A stretch of DNA of 64,000 bases from Streptomyces sp. NBC_01262 (GTDB taxonomy: Bacteria > Actinomycetota > Actinomycetes > Streptomycetales > Streptomycetaceae). A model generated the notes under the pieces. The model was not told where the DNA came from. It ran no database searches and was given only the letters and a program-made list of their open reading frames with translations. The stretch covers positions 4,276,501 through 4,340,500 of the forward strand of contig NZ_CP108462.1 in assembly GCF_036226365.1 (NCBI RefSeq). The letters are read 5' to 3'. Positions 15,660-23,089 of the stretch are shown here, piece by piece (the stretch's first letter is position 1; each line of letters opens with the position of its first letter). The position numbers and the translations under genes are program-made.

Positions 15660-16689
15660 CGCCTACGCCGCCCCCGCGCCCAAGGCGCCGCTGGAGCGGA
15701 CGACCATCACCCGCCGCACGGTCCGCGAGCACGACGTGCTGATCGAGATCGCGTACGCGGGCATCTGCCACTCCGACATCCACCAGGCCCGCGAGGAGTG
15801 GGGGGAAGCCTCCTTCCCCATGGTGCCGGGGCATGAGATCGCCGGTGTCGTGACCGAGATCGGCTCCGCGGTGACGAAGTACGCCGTCGGGGACCGGGTC
15901 GGCATCGGCTGCTTCGTCGATTCCTGCCGGGAGTGCGAGAACTGCCTGCGCGGGGAGGAGCAGTACTGCCTGCGCGGCAACGTCCCGACGTACAACGGCG
16001 AGGGCCACGACGGCGAGAAGATGAACGGCGGCTACAGCAGCCACATCGTCGCCGACGAGAACTACGTCCTGCGCATCCCGGACGGCCTGAGCCTGGACGT
16101 GGCGGCCCCGCTGCTCTGCGCGGGCATCACGCTGTACTCGCCGCTGGCCCACTGGAACGCGGGGCCGGGCAAGAAGGTCGCCATCGTCGGTGTGGGCGGG
16201 CTCGGCCACATGGGCATCAAGATCGCGCACGCGATGGGCGCCGAGGTGACCGCGCTGAGCCAGTCGCTGCGCAAGAAGGACGACGCGCTGCGGCTGGGCG
16301 CGGACCACTACTACGCGACGAGCGACCCGGCGACCTTCAAGGAGCTCGCGGGGTCGTTCGACCTGATCGTCAGCACCATCTCGGCCAACTACGACCTGGG
16401 CGCGTACCTGTCGCTGCTCAAGGTCGACGGCACCATGGTCAATGTCGGCGCGCCCGACACGCCCAGCTCCTTCCACCTGTTCTCGCTGATCGGCGGCCGC
16501 AAGTCGCTCGCCGGCTCGATGATCGGCGGCATCCGGGAGACCCAGGAGATGCTCGACTTCTGCGCGGAGCACGGCCTGGGTTCGGAGATCGAGGTCATCG
16601 CGCCGGAGCAGATCAACGAGGCGTACGACCGGGTCGTGGCGAGTGATGTCAGGTACCGGTTCGTCATTGACGTGGCGTCGCTGCGGTAG
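15643..16689 (+). CDS. Zinc-dependent NAD(P)-alcohol dehydrogenase (CAD-like)
   Basis: A 348-residue medium-chain dehydrogenase of the cinnamyl-alcohol/YahK type, reducing aldehydes or oxidising alcohols with NAD(P)(H). Catalytic zinc ligands lie in GICHSDIHQ (Cys about 40) and GHEIAG (His-Glu about 62). The structural zinc site is the four-Cys run CFVDSCRECENCLRGEEQYC. The cofactor loop is GVGGLGHMGIK. The GTG start lies inside the upstream regulator gene, with GAGGAGCAAGC just before it. Substrate cannot be predicted; aldehyde detoxification is typical of this clade. Confidence 0.92.
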   Translation: MTTTVNAYAAPAPKAPLERTTITRRTVREHDVLIEIAYAGICHSDIHQAREEWGEASFPMVPGHEIAGVVTEIGSAVTKYAVGDRVGIGCFVDSCRECENCLRGEEQYCLRGNVPTYNGEGHDGEKMNGGYSSHIVADENYVLRIPDGLSLDVAAPLLCAGITLYSPLAHWNAGPGKKVAIVGVGGLGHMGIKIAHAMGAEVTALSQSLRKKDDALRLGADHYYATSDPATFKELAGSFDLIVSTISANYDLGAYLSLLKVDGTMVNVGAPDTPSSFHLFSLIGGRKSLAGSMIGGIRETQEMLDFCAEHGLGSEIEVIAPEQINEAYDRVVASDVRYRFVIDVASLR

Positions 16690-16726
16690 TCGATGACGTG
16701 CGGGTCGCGGTGGGTTGCTCGCTCCG

Positions 16727-16760
16727 TTCTCCCCCAGCTACCGCTGGGAGGTGCCCCCAC
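16727..16760. repeat. Streptomyces dispersed hairpin repeat
   Basis: This segment contains CCCCCAGCTACCGCTGGG followed by AGGTGCCCCCA, a short palindromic repeat that I know as common in Streptomyces intergenic regions. The inner stem is CCCAGC/GCTGGG with a TACC loop. It lies between convergent genes just before a terminator. Confidence 0.55.
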
Positions 16761-16776
16761 GCGCCCCTGAAGGCCA

Positions 16777-16813
16777 TCGTGGGCCCCCGAGCGAATCGCC
16801 CGGGGGCCCACGA
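16777..16813. terminator. Bidirectional hairpin terminator
   Basis: A perfect 13-bp stem (16777-16789 with 16801-16813) and an 11-base loop lie between the convergent dehydrogenase and nuclease genes. No U-tract. Confidence 0.85.
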
Positions 16814-16818
16814 CTGCT

Positions 16819-19278
16819 TTACCGGCGGTGCTTGTACGCCTTCTGGCCACAGTTCTGTACGTCGATCCGGACGACCTGCGGGTCGTGGTCGCTCGCCTGG
16901 TCGGCGAACTCGGAGTTGATGTGGACCACGTCGTAGTCGTAGTGGGTGATGGACGGGCTGGTCAGGAGGTGGTCGAGCGTCTGGCTGTTGCCGTCGTAGA
17001 CGTAGCTGTAACGCTCGCTCACCGGGAGGGTGTTGATGAGGTCGGTGAGGACGTCACCGTCGTCGGTGAGGGTCTTGACGGCGTCGGAGAACTCGTAGTC
17101 GTTGAGGTCGCCGGCGGCCACGATCTGGGCCCTGGGGTCGGCGGCGAGCAGGGAGTCGACGAAGGCGTTCTCCTCCTCGGCCTGGAGCTTGCGCTGGGTC
17201 TCCGAGGAGCGGGTCGGGTCCTGGTAGCGGCCGTGCAGGGGCTGGTCGCCGCCCTTGGAGTTGAAGTGGTTGGCGATGACGAAGATCGTCTCGCCCTGGA
17301 ACCTGAACTCGCCGACGAGGGGCTTGCGGCTGCTGGACCAGGCGGTGCTGGTCGGGTCGATGCGGCCGGGCGAGGCGGAGAGGTGGGCCTGGCCCTTGCG
17401 GTCCTTGACGACGGAGACGGCCGTGGTGGAGGCGTCACCGGTGGAGGCGCGGTCGACAAACTGGACGCGGTGCTCGTTGAAGAGGAAGACCTGACGGATG
17501 TTGCCGCCGGGCTCGCCGCCGTCCTCGTCGTTGACCGGGTTGATGTAGCGCCAGGAGTACTGGGGGCCGCCGGCCGCGACGATGGCGTCGGTGAACTTGG
17601 TCAGGGTCGCCTCGGCGGAGACGGTGCCGTCGTCGGTGGCGCCGTTGTCGTCCTGGATCTCCTCCAGGGTGACGATGTCGGGCGAGGCGAGGTTGGTGAC
17701 GATGCCCTTGGCCAGCCGCGCGAACTTGTCGTCGCTGTCGGTCGGGTCGAGGTTCTCGACGTTGTACGTGGCGAGCGCCAGCTCCTTGCCGCGCTGCTTG
17801 CGCGTGACCTCCTGCTTGAGGCCGTTGTCGACGGCCGTGCCGGTGGTGGCGGAGGACGGGGCGAGGAGGTAGCCGCCGTAGGAGGCGTAGTCGACCGGGC
17901 CGGTGGTGGTGCCGGACAGCTCGTCGCCGACGTTGAGGGTCGGGGTGGAGCCGTCGGCGGCGACGATCTCGATGCGGCCGGTGTTCTGCTGGTCGTAGGC
18001 GCCGTAGATGGTGCCGCCGCGCTTGGTGGGGTTCTCGTCGGGCTTGGCGGTGACGAACATCTCGCCGTACTCGTTGGTCGCGCCGACCACGCGGGCGTCG
18101 GTGACCTGGGCGCGCTCGCCCTCGATGGACTCGTAGAAGTCCTGGGAGTAGACGGTCGGCTGGAGGGTCAGGGCGTCGATGCTGCCGCCGCTGTTGGTCG
18201 GGGTGTACGTGCCCGGGATCGTCGAGTCGTCGAGGACGACCGCGTCCGGGAGGGTGTTGCCGGTGGACAGGGTGGTGGAGACCGGGCTGCCGATCTCGGT
18301 GACCGACTGGGTGGTGGAGGACGGGTAGTACTCCGAGACCTTGCCGCTGACCAGGACCGAGTCGCCGACGGCGACGGTGGGGGCGGCGGAGCCGGTGTAG
18401 ACGAACACGCCCTCGCTGGTGGCGGGGTCGGCGTCCGGGGTGGGGTCCTGGATCCAGTAGCCCTTGCTGCCGGTGGTGCGCACGGCGGTGACGATGCCGG
18501 GGACGCCGACGACGCTCTGGCCCTTCAGCGGCGAGACGCGGGTGGTGCCCTGGATGTCGTGGATCCGGAAGGCGCCGGGCGCGGTCGGGCCGCCGGAGCC
18601 GCCGCTGCCGGAGCCGGAACTCGCGGTCTCGCCCGCACTGTTGGTGGCGACGGGGGCGCCGGCGGTGAAGTCGGCCGAGTTGTCGTCGGTGTCGGCGAGC
18701 GAGGCCGCGCGGGAGACGGCCGTGGTGTTGCTGGCGGCCGGGGCGGCGGTGCCCTCGCGGACGACGGCGGTGCCGTAGCCGAGGAGGTCGACGACGTTCG
18801 CGTCCCCGGTGCAGTCGGCGACCGTCTTGCAGGTCAGCGCGGTGGTCGACTTGACCAGGGCGATCGTGCCGCTGGCGGCGGCCATGGCGATGCTGCCGGT
18901 CGCGTCGGCGGTCGGCAGGGCGGTGGTGCCGCCGGCTCCCGCGCCTTCGGAGACCAGGTAGTTGCCGCCGGGGGCGAGCGAGCCGGTCAGCGCCGTGACC
19001 TGCCAGAGCGAGCCGGCGGAGGCGGAGGCCGGGAGGTACTGGATGCTGTAGCCGTCGAGGGCGTACGCGCTCGTCGAGCGGTTCGCCAGCTCGACGAAGT
19101 CATTGGTCAGCGTCGCGCCCGAGTTCCCGCCGCCGCCGTACGCCTCCGCGATCACGGCGGTCGCCGACGGGGTGGCGAAGGCGGCGGGCAACGGCGCCAC
19201 GATGACCGCCGCGGTGGCGGCCGAGGCTATGAACGCGGCGCTGGCTACGCGCGTTGCGCTGGGTCTGTGAAGCGGCAC
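16819..19278 (-). CDS. Secreted ExeM/NucH-type endonuclease
   Basis: An 819-residue exported nuclease. The signal peptide covers about residues 1-35 (VASAAFIASAATAAVIVAPL, then AAFA). A lamin-tail domain follows (about 38-150, VIAEAYGGGGNSGATLTNDF; VELANRS). A Gly/Ser linker precedes a central OB/DUF-like region (FRIHDIQGTTRVSPLKGQSV; GIVTAVRTTGSKGYWIQDPT). The C-terminal half is an endonuclease/exonuclease/phosphatase domain (ALATYNVENLDPTD; VTLEEIQDDNG; FVIANHFNSKGGD; AAGDLNDYE; catalytic His near QASDHDPQVVRID). It would degrade extracellular DNA, for phosphate or nucleoside scavenging. The GTG start at 19278 has GAAGGAG 9 nt upstream. Confidence 0.9.
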   Translation of the reverse strand: MPLHRPSATRVASAAFIASAATAAVIVAPLPAAFATPSATAVIAEAYGGGGNSGATLTNDFVELANRSTSAYALDGYSIQYLPASASAGSLWQVTALTGSLAPGGNYLVSEGAGAGGTTALPTADATGSIAMAAASGTIALVKSTTALTCKTVADCTGDANVVDLLGYGTAVVREGTAAPAASNTTAVSRAASLADTDDNSADFTAGAPVATNSAGETASSGSGSGGSGGPTAPGAFRIHDIQGTTRVSPLKGQSVVGVPGIVTAVRTTGSKGYWIQDPTPDADPATSEGVFVYTGSAAPTVAVGDSVLVSGKVSEYYPSSTTQSVTEIGSPVSTTLSTGNTLPDAVVLDDSTIPGTYTPTNSGGSIDALTLQPTVYSQDFYESIEGERAQVTDARVVGATNEYGEMFVTAKPDENPTKRGGTIYGAYDQQNTGRIEIVAADGSTPTLNVGDELSGTTTGPVDYASYGGYLLAPSSATTGTAVDNGLKQEVTRKQRGKELALATYNVENLDPTDSDDKFARLAKGIVTNLASPDIVTLEEIQDDNGATDDGTVSAEATLTKFTDAIVAAGGPQYSWRYINPVNDEDGGEPGGNIRQVFLFNEHRVQFVDRASTGDASTTAVSVVKDRKGQAHLSASPGRIDPTSTAWSSSRKPLVGEFRFQGETIFVIANHFNSKGGDQPLHGRYQDPTRSSETQRKLQAEEENAFVDSLLAADPRAQIVAAGDLNDYEFSDAVKTLTDDGDVLTDLINTLPVSERYSYVYDGNSQTLDHLLTSPSITHYDYDVVHINSEFADQASDHDPQVVRIDVQNCGQKAYKHRR

Positions 19279-19462
19279 GAGGGTGACTCCTTCAACGTGC
19301 GTCGGCATCCGACGTCCGGCTGGCATGGGCATGATCAGCCACCCCCTGCCGGTGGCTGGCTGAAACCATGCGATCGGCTGAGGTTACGCGCGTAGAAATG
19401 GGCACGACAAGTGGCGTGCGGTTAAATCTGCGAGTCGGGTTCCTGACGGGTCGTCCAACTGC

Positions 19463-19500
19463 GTGTACGGGGCAGGTGACGATGCACCTGCCCCGTACAC
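19463..19500. terminator. Hairpin terminator of sigma operon
   Basis: A perfect 16-bp stem (19463-19478 with 19485-19500) and a 6-base loop lie 28 bases after the end of the minus-strand anti-sigma-like gene. Confidence 0.85.
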
Positions 19501-19527
19501 CTGCCCCCGTGCGGAGTCCGCGGGACG

Positions 19528-20745
19528 TCAACTCAGCTTGGCCCACTTCGCGCTGGTGGCGATCGCCCGCAGGTCGCTGATCGAAAGCACCGGCTTCGGG
19601 CGCGAGGGCGCGTCGTGGTAACCCGGCGCGTTCAGCTCGGAGATGGCCACCCGCAGCCCGTTCGGGCGGACCGTGTCGACGGTCCACATGACGGTGCCCG
19701 CGGTGCCCTTCTCCGCGGCCCCCTGCCGCACGATCACCTTCGTGCCGTCGGCCAGGACGGTCGCGTTGGCGAAGATCGCGTCCGTGTAGCCCTTCTTGCC
19801 CCAGTTCTCGTAGTTGATCTCGACCAGGCTCGCGCCCTTGCCGTCGTCGATCGTCAGATCCGGGAAGTCGTCGGTCTCGGCGGGGATGGTGCCGGCCATG
19901 GCGTACGGCAGCAGGTTCTGGAAGGTGGTGATGATCGTCTTGACGGGGACCGTGGCGGGGGCCGTGGCGGCGGCCTTCGGCGTCGCCGTGGCATTCGACT
20001 CGGGAAGCCCCTTGAAGACCTTGTCCCAGACGGCGGAGGAGACGATCGCCTTCAACTTCGCGGCGGACAGCGGCGGGTTGGGCCGGGTGATGGCCTCGCC
20101 CTTCTCGGCGGAGGAGTTCCACTCCTGGAGGTCGATCCGGCGGCCGTCGGCGGTGGTGAGGATGGCGTTCCAGTCCTTGGTGTCCACCCGGCGGTCGGGG
20201 TACTCGTAGCCGAGGTTGAGATACAGCTTCCCGCCGCCCGCGAGCGGGGTGACCGAGCAGATGGCGCCTTCGGCCGCGTGGGCGGGATCCGGGCAGGTCA
20301 GCGGGTCGTTGCTGCCCCGGCTCAGGCTGAGGGCGATGGCGGAGGCGCCCTTCCCGTCGTCGTATACGAGATTGGCGACCGCGCCGTCGGCGCCGAGAAC
20401 GCTGCCGCTCTCCTGCGAGAACGTCCCCTTGGGGAGCTGCTTCTTGAGCAGGGCCACCACCTCGTCGCCGGTGATGATCGTCTTCGTCCGGCTCGACGAG
20501 GCCGGTGCGACCGGTGCGGCCACTCCGGAACTCTTCGTGCCCTGCCCCAGCGCCAGCCCCGAGAGGGCGAAGCCGCCCACGCCCACCAGGGCGAGCCCCG
20601 CCGCGCCCGCGACGATCGCCGTCGTACGGCGCCGGCGCAGGACGCGGCCACGGGCGGCCCCGGCGCTGACGAGGGACCGGGTGTCGGTGTCGAAGGTGTC
20701 AGCGGTACGGCGCAGAGCGGCGCCGAGTTCGTCTTCGAATGGCAT
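19528..20745 (-). CDS. Membrane-anchored anti-sigma-like protein
   Basis: A 405-residue protein encoded just downstream of the SigE-family factor. The first 45 residues are cytoplasmic (MPFEDELGAALRRTADTFDT...). One membrane helix follows (about 53-72, TAIVAGAAGLALVGVGGFAL) after an Arg-rich stop-transfer. The large outside part contains two related halves: each starts KTIIT, has a LLP or LLK helix, and continues into a .DDGKGAS. strand, so it arose by duplication. Topology and position fit an anti-sigma factor, but no zinc-binding HxxxCxxC motif is seen in the cytoplasmic part. The start codon is ATG at 20745 with a GGTGGTT ribosome site. Confidence 0.7.
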   Translation of the reverse strand: MPFEDELGAALRRTADTFDTDTRSLVSAGAARGRVLRRRRTTAIVAGAAGLALVGVGGFALSGLALGQGTKSSGVAAPVAPASSSRTKTIITGDEVVALLKKQLPKGTFSQESGSVLGADGAVANLVYDDGKGASAIALSLSRGSNDPLTCPDPAHAAEGAICSVTPLAGGGKLYLNLGYEYPDRRVDTKDWNAILTTADGRRIDLQEWNSSAEKGEAITRPNPPLSAAKLKAIVSSAVWDKVFKGLPESNATATPKAAATAPATVPVKTIITTFQNLLPYAMAGTIPAETDDFPDLTIDDGKGASLVEINYENWGKKGYTDAIFANATVLADGTKVIVRQGAAEKGTAGTVMWTVDTVRPNGLRVAISELNAPGYHDAPSRPKPVLSISDLRAIATSAKWAKLS

Positions 20746-20798
20746 GGTGAACCACCTTCCGTCTTTCCGTCGTTGCGAGTCGTCGTTGCGAGCCGAGT

Positions 20799-21311
20799 TC
20801 AGCGGATGAGTTCGGAGAGGCTGCCGCCCAGCAGCTCGCGCAGCTTGGCGAGCGCCCGCACGCTGCGGGTGCGTACCGCGCTGGAGCTGGCGCGCATCGC
20901 CTCGGCGGTCTCCTCGACGCTGCGGTCCTCCCAGTAGCGCAGCACCACCACCGCCCGGTCCTTGGCCGGCAGCCGCCCGAGCGCGTCGAGCAGCGCGAGC
21001 CGCAGCGCCGGATCCCCGGCGGCCTCCGCGGCGCTCGGCGCGTCGGGGATTTCGCCGGTGGGCCGCTCGCCGCTGCTGCGGCGGCGCTGGTGACTGAGAA
21101 ACGTGCGTACGAGCACGGTCTGGGCGTAGCCGGCGGGGTTGTCGATGGCCGAGATCCGCCGCCAGGTCAGGTACATCCGGCCGAGGGTCTCCTGCACGAG
21201 ATCCTCGGCGAAGTGCGTGTCCCCGCTGGTGAGCAGGCACGCGGAACGGAATAGGTGGCCCGCGCGGTTGGCCGCGAAGTCCTGGAATCCGTCCGAGTCC
21301 GCGTGTGTCAT
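20799..21311 (-). CDS. SigE-family RNA polymerase sigma factor
   Basis: A 170-residue ECF sigma factor of the actinobacterial SigE (Streptomyces anti-oxidant/AdsA-like) group. Region 2 contains FRSACLLTSGDTHFAEDLVQ and ETLGRMYLTWRRI; region 4 contains LLDALGRLPAKDRAVVVLRY, WEDRSVEETAEAM and SSSAVRTRSVRALAKLREL. There is no N-terminal extension or C-terminal NTF2 domain. It is in an operon with the membrane protein at 19528-20745 (54-nt gap). ECF factors are usually kept off by such partners and bind their own promoter, but I cannot identify that promoter here. Confidence 0.9.
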   Translation of the reverse strand: MTHADSDGFQDFAANRAGHLFRSACLLTSGDTHFAEDLVQETLGRMYLTWRRISAIDNPAGYAQTVLVRTFLSHQRRRSSGERPTGEIPDAPSAAEAAGDPALRLALLDALGRLPAKDRAVVVLRYWEDRSVEETAEAMRASSSAVRTRSVRALAKLRELLGGSLSELIR

Positions 21312-21384
21312 GTCCTCCCCCTCATTGCCGACACTTCATTGACGCGATGGGGCGGGGGAATGTTGCACGGCTGTTCCGGCAACC

Positions 21385-21420
21385 CGCTGAACGGGTTGAA
21401 CCCGTTGAACCCGTTCGGCG
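21385..21420. repeat. Short tandem/inverted repeat
   Basis: GTTGAACCC is present in tandem (21394-21413), flanked by GAACGGG and CCCGTTC, which also form a hairpin. It lies in the divergent region between the sigma factor and the SOD-like gene. Purpose unknown; an operator is possible. Confidence 0.35.
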
Positions 21421-21507
21421 CAGCCGCGCGCGCTTGGCGCGCAGGGCGCGCGGAAGGTGGATGACACGAGTGCGGATGGCACGAGTGTGGATGACCGAGG
21501 AGACCCC

Positions 21508-22011
21508 ATGCGCTTTCATTACGCGCTCGGCGCGGCCGCGGCCGCTGCCCTGTCCATAGTCCCCATGGCCCTCGCGACCCCCGCCCGGGCCGCCGCCGAC
21601 CCCTTCTTCCCGGTCGCCGTGGTCCTCGGCCGCTTCGCCGCTCCCGACCCGGCCGAGCGCGAGCCGGCCGCCGTCACGTACGACCCCGCCGCCGTCCCGG
21701 TCGGCGCCTGGGCCCTGGTCACCGAGCGCCACCTCGACGGCGGCGGCACCCGCGTCATTCTGCGGCTCCGCGGCCTTCCGGGGGACGGGAACGGGCGGGC
21801 GTACGAGGCCCGCGTCCACACCAAGGCCTGCGGCCCCAAGGCGGCCGACGCGGGGCCCGAGTACGCGAAGCCCCTGAAGCTCGACTTCACGGCGGACCGG
21901 CTGGGCCGGGGCATGGGCGAGGCGGCGGTCGACTGGCGCTTCGGGGCGGGCGGCGCCCGGTCCGTGGTGATCGGGGACGGGCTCGCCTGCGTGAGCGTGC
22001 GGTTCGTCTGA
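21508..22011 (+). CDS. Secreted SOD-like (degenerate) protein
   Basis: A 167-residue protein with a Sec signal peptide (about residues 1-28, YALGAAAAAALSIVPMALA then ARA). The mature part resembles the C-terminal half of Cu/Zn superoxide dismutases: EARVHTKACG corresponds to the HVHxxxCG copper-ligand stretch, and DAGPEYAKP to the AGPHY stretch. The second His is replaced by Glu, and the metal-ligand Asp/His set is incomplete. A binding or structural role rather than catalysis is likely. The ATG at 21508 has GGAG 6-7 nt upstream. It stands alone, divergent from the sigma factor. Confidence 0.6.
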   Translation: MRFHYALGAAAAAALSIVPMALATPARAAADPFFPVAVVLGRFAAPDPAEREPAAVTYDPAAVPVGAWALVTERHLDGGGTRVILRLRGLPGDGNGRAYEARVHTKACGPKAADAGPEYAKPLKLDFTADRLGRGMGEAAVDWRFGAGGARSVVIGDGLACVSVRFV

Positions 22012-22037
22012 CGCCCGTTTCCCCCGTAGATCTGTTC

Positions 22038-22068
22038 TTGACCTCAAGCAGACTTGAGGTCAGAGACT
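22038..22068 (+). promoter_or_regulatory. SoxR-type operator and promoter
   Basis: The 24-bp region 22039-22062 is a perfect inverted repeat (TGACCTCAAG, CAGA, CTTGAGGTCA). Its core CCTCAAGCAGACTTGAGG matches the SoxR box (CCTCAAGTTAACTTGAGG) at all positions except the central four. The -35 TTGACC (22038-22043) lies in the repeat, and 19 bases separate it from the weak -10 GAGACT (22063-22068), the long spacing typical of MerR-family promoters. The start codon at 22076 is so close that the mRNA would be leaderless. Confidence 0.85.
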
Positions 22069-22075
22069 GACGGGC

Positions 22076-23053
22076 ATGCGAATAGTCGAAGCGGTGCGGT
22101 TCGGAGAGCCTGACGTACTCGTCGCCCGGGAGGCGGCGGACCTGGCGGCGGGGCCGGGAGAGGCCGTGGTCGGGGTGGCGGTCGCGGATGTGATCTACGT
22201 GGAGACGCAGATCCGCAGCGGGTGGGGCCGCGAGTTCTTCACGGTGGAGCCGCCGTACGTGCCGGGCGGGGCCTTCACCGGGCATGTGCTGTCAGTGGGG
22301 GCGGGCGTGGACCCGGCCTGGGTCGGGCGACGCGTCGCCGCGCGCACCAACGCGGCGGGCGGGGGCTACGCCGAGCAGGCGGTCGTCGCCGCCGACGCCC
22401 TGATCGCGGTGCAGGAGGAACTCGGACTGCCGGAGGCGACGGCGGTGCTGACGGACGGTCCGACGGCGCTCGGCCTCCTCGACGCCCTGCCCGTCCGGCC
22501 CGGCGAGCGGGTGCTGATCCTCGCGGCGGCCGGCGGCATGGGGACCCTGCTGGTCCAGCTCGCCCATGCCGCCGGGGCCCATGTCATCGGCGCCGCGCGC
22601 GGCAAGGCCAAGCTCGACCTGGTCCGCGAACTGGGCGCCGACGCCGCCGTCGACTACTCCCTGCCGGACTGGACGGACCCGCTGGGCACCGTCGACCTAG
22701 TCCTGGACGGCGCCGGCGGTTCCGTGGGCCGCGCCGCCTTCGCCATCACCGCGCCGGGCGGCCGCTTCTCCGCCCACGGCGCCCCCAGCGGCGGCTTCGC
22801 GCCGATCGAGGCGGCGGAGGCGGAAGCCCGGGGGGTGACCCTGCGCGGCATCGCCGACCTGCAGTTCCCGCCGGAGGTGGTGCGTCAGCTTGCCGAGCGG
22901 GCTCTGGCCGGGGCGGCTGCGGGCCGGTTCCGGCCGGTCATCGGGCGGATGTTCCCGCTGGAGCGGGCCGCGCAGGCCCATGCGGCGATCGAAGCGCGGG
23001 AGGTGCTCGGCAAGGCTCTGCTCGAAATACGGCCCGCGGCGACGGTCCACTGA
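22076..23053 (+). CDS. SoxR-regulated quinone oxidoreductase-like MDR
   Basis: A 325-residue medium-chain reductase without zinc ligands, of the quinone-oxidoreductase/zeta-crystallin type, likely NADPH-dependent. The cofactor loop is AAAGGMGTLLVQLAHAAG (about residues 161-178); the substrate-side part starts MRIVEAVRFGEPD. The gene lies directly behind a SoxR box, matching the S. coelicolor SoxR regulon, which includes an oxidoreductase of this type. Redox-cycling secondary metabolites would induce it. The start codon ATG is about 8 nt after the -10, so translation is probably leaderless. Its stop codon lies in the terminator stem-loop. Confidence 0.88.
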   Translation: MRIVEAVRFGEPDVLVAREAADLAAGPGEAVVGVAVADVIYVETQIRSGWGREFFTVEPPYVPGGAFTGHVLSVGAGVDPAWVGRRVAARTNAAGGGYAEQAVVAADALIAVQEELGLPEATAVLTDGPTALGLLDALPVRPGERVLILAAAGGMGTLLVQLAHAAGAHVIGAARGKAKLDLVRELGADAAVDYSLPDWTDPLGTVDLVLDGAGGSVGRAAFAITAPGGRFSAHGAPSGGFAPIEAAEAEARGVTLRGIADLQFPPEVVRQLAERALAGAAAGRFRPVIGRMFPLERAAQAHAAIEAREVLGKALLEIRPAATVH

Positions 23054-23073
23054 GTGACCGTCGCCGCGGGCCG
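23030..23073. terminator. Terminator hairpin containing a stop codon
   Basis: A perfect 18-bp stem (23030-23047 with 23056-23073) has an 8-base loop that includes the TGA of the oxidoreductase gene. It serves convergent genes ending at 23053 and 23090. Confidence 0.85.
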
Positions 23074-23089
23074 GAGACGTACCTGTGCG

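Noticed and set aside
16828..19395. 855-codon plus-strand open frame opposite the nuclease gene
   Set aside because: Only Gly/Val/Asp-rich shadow sequence without motifs.
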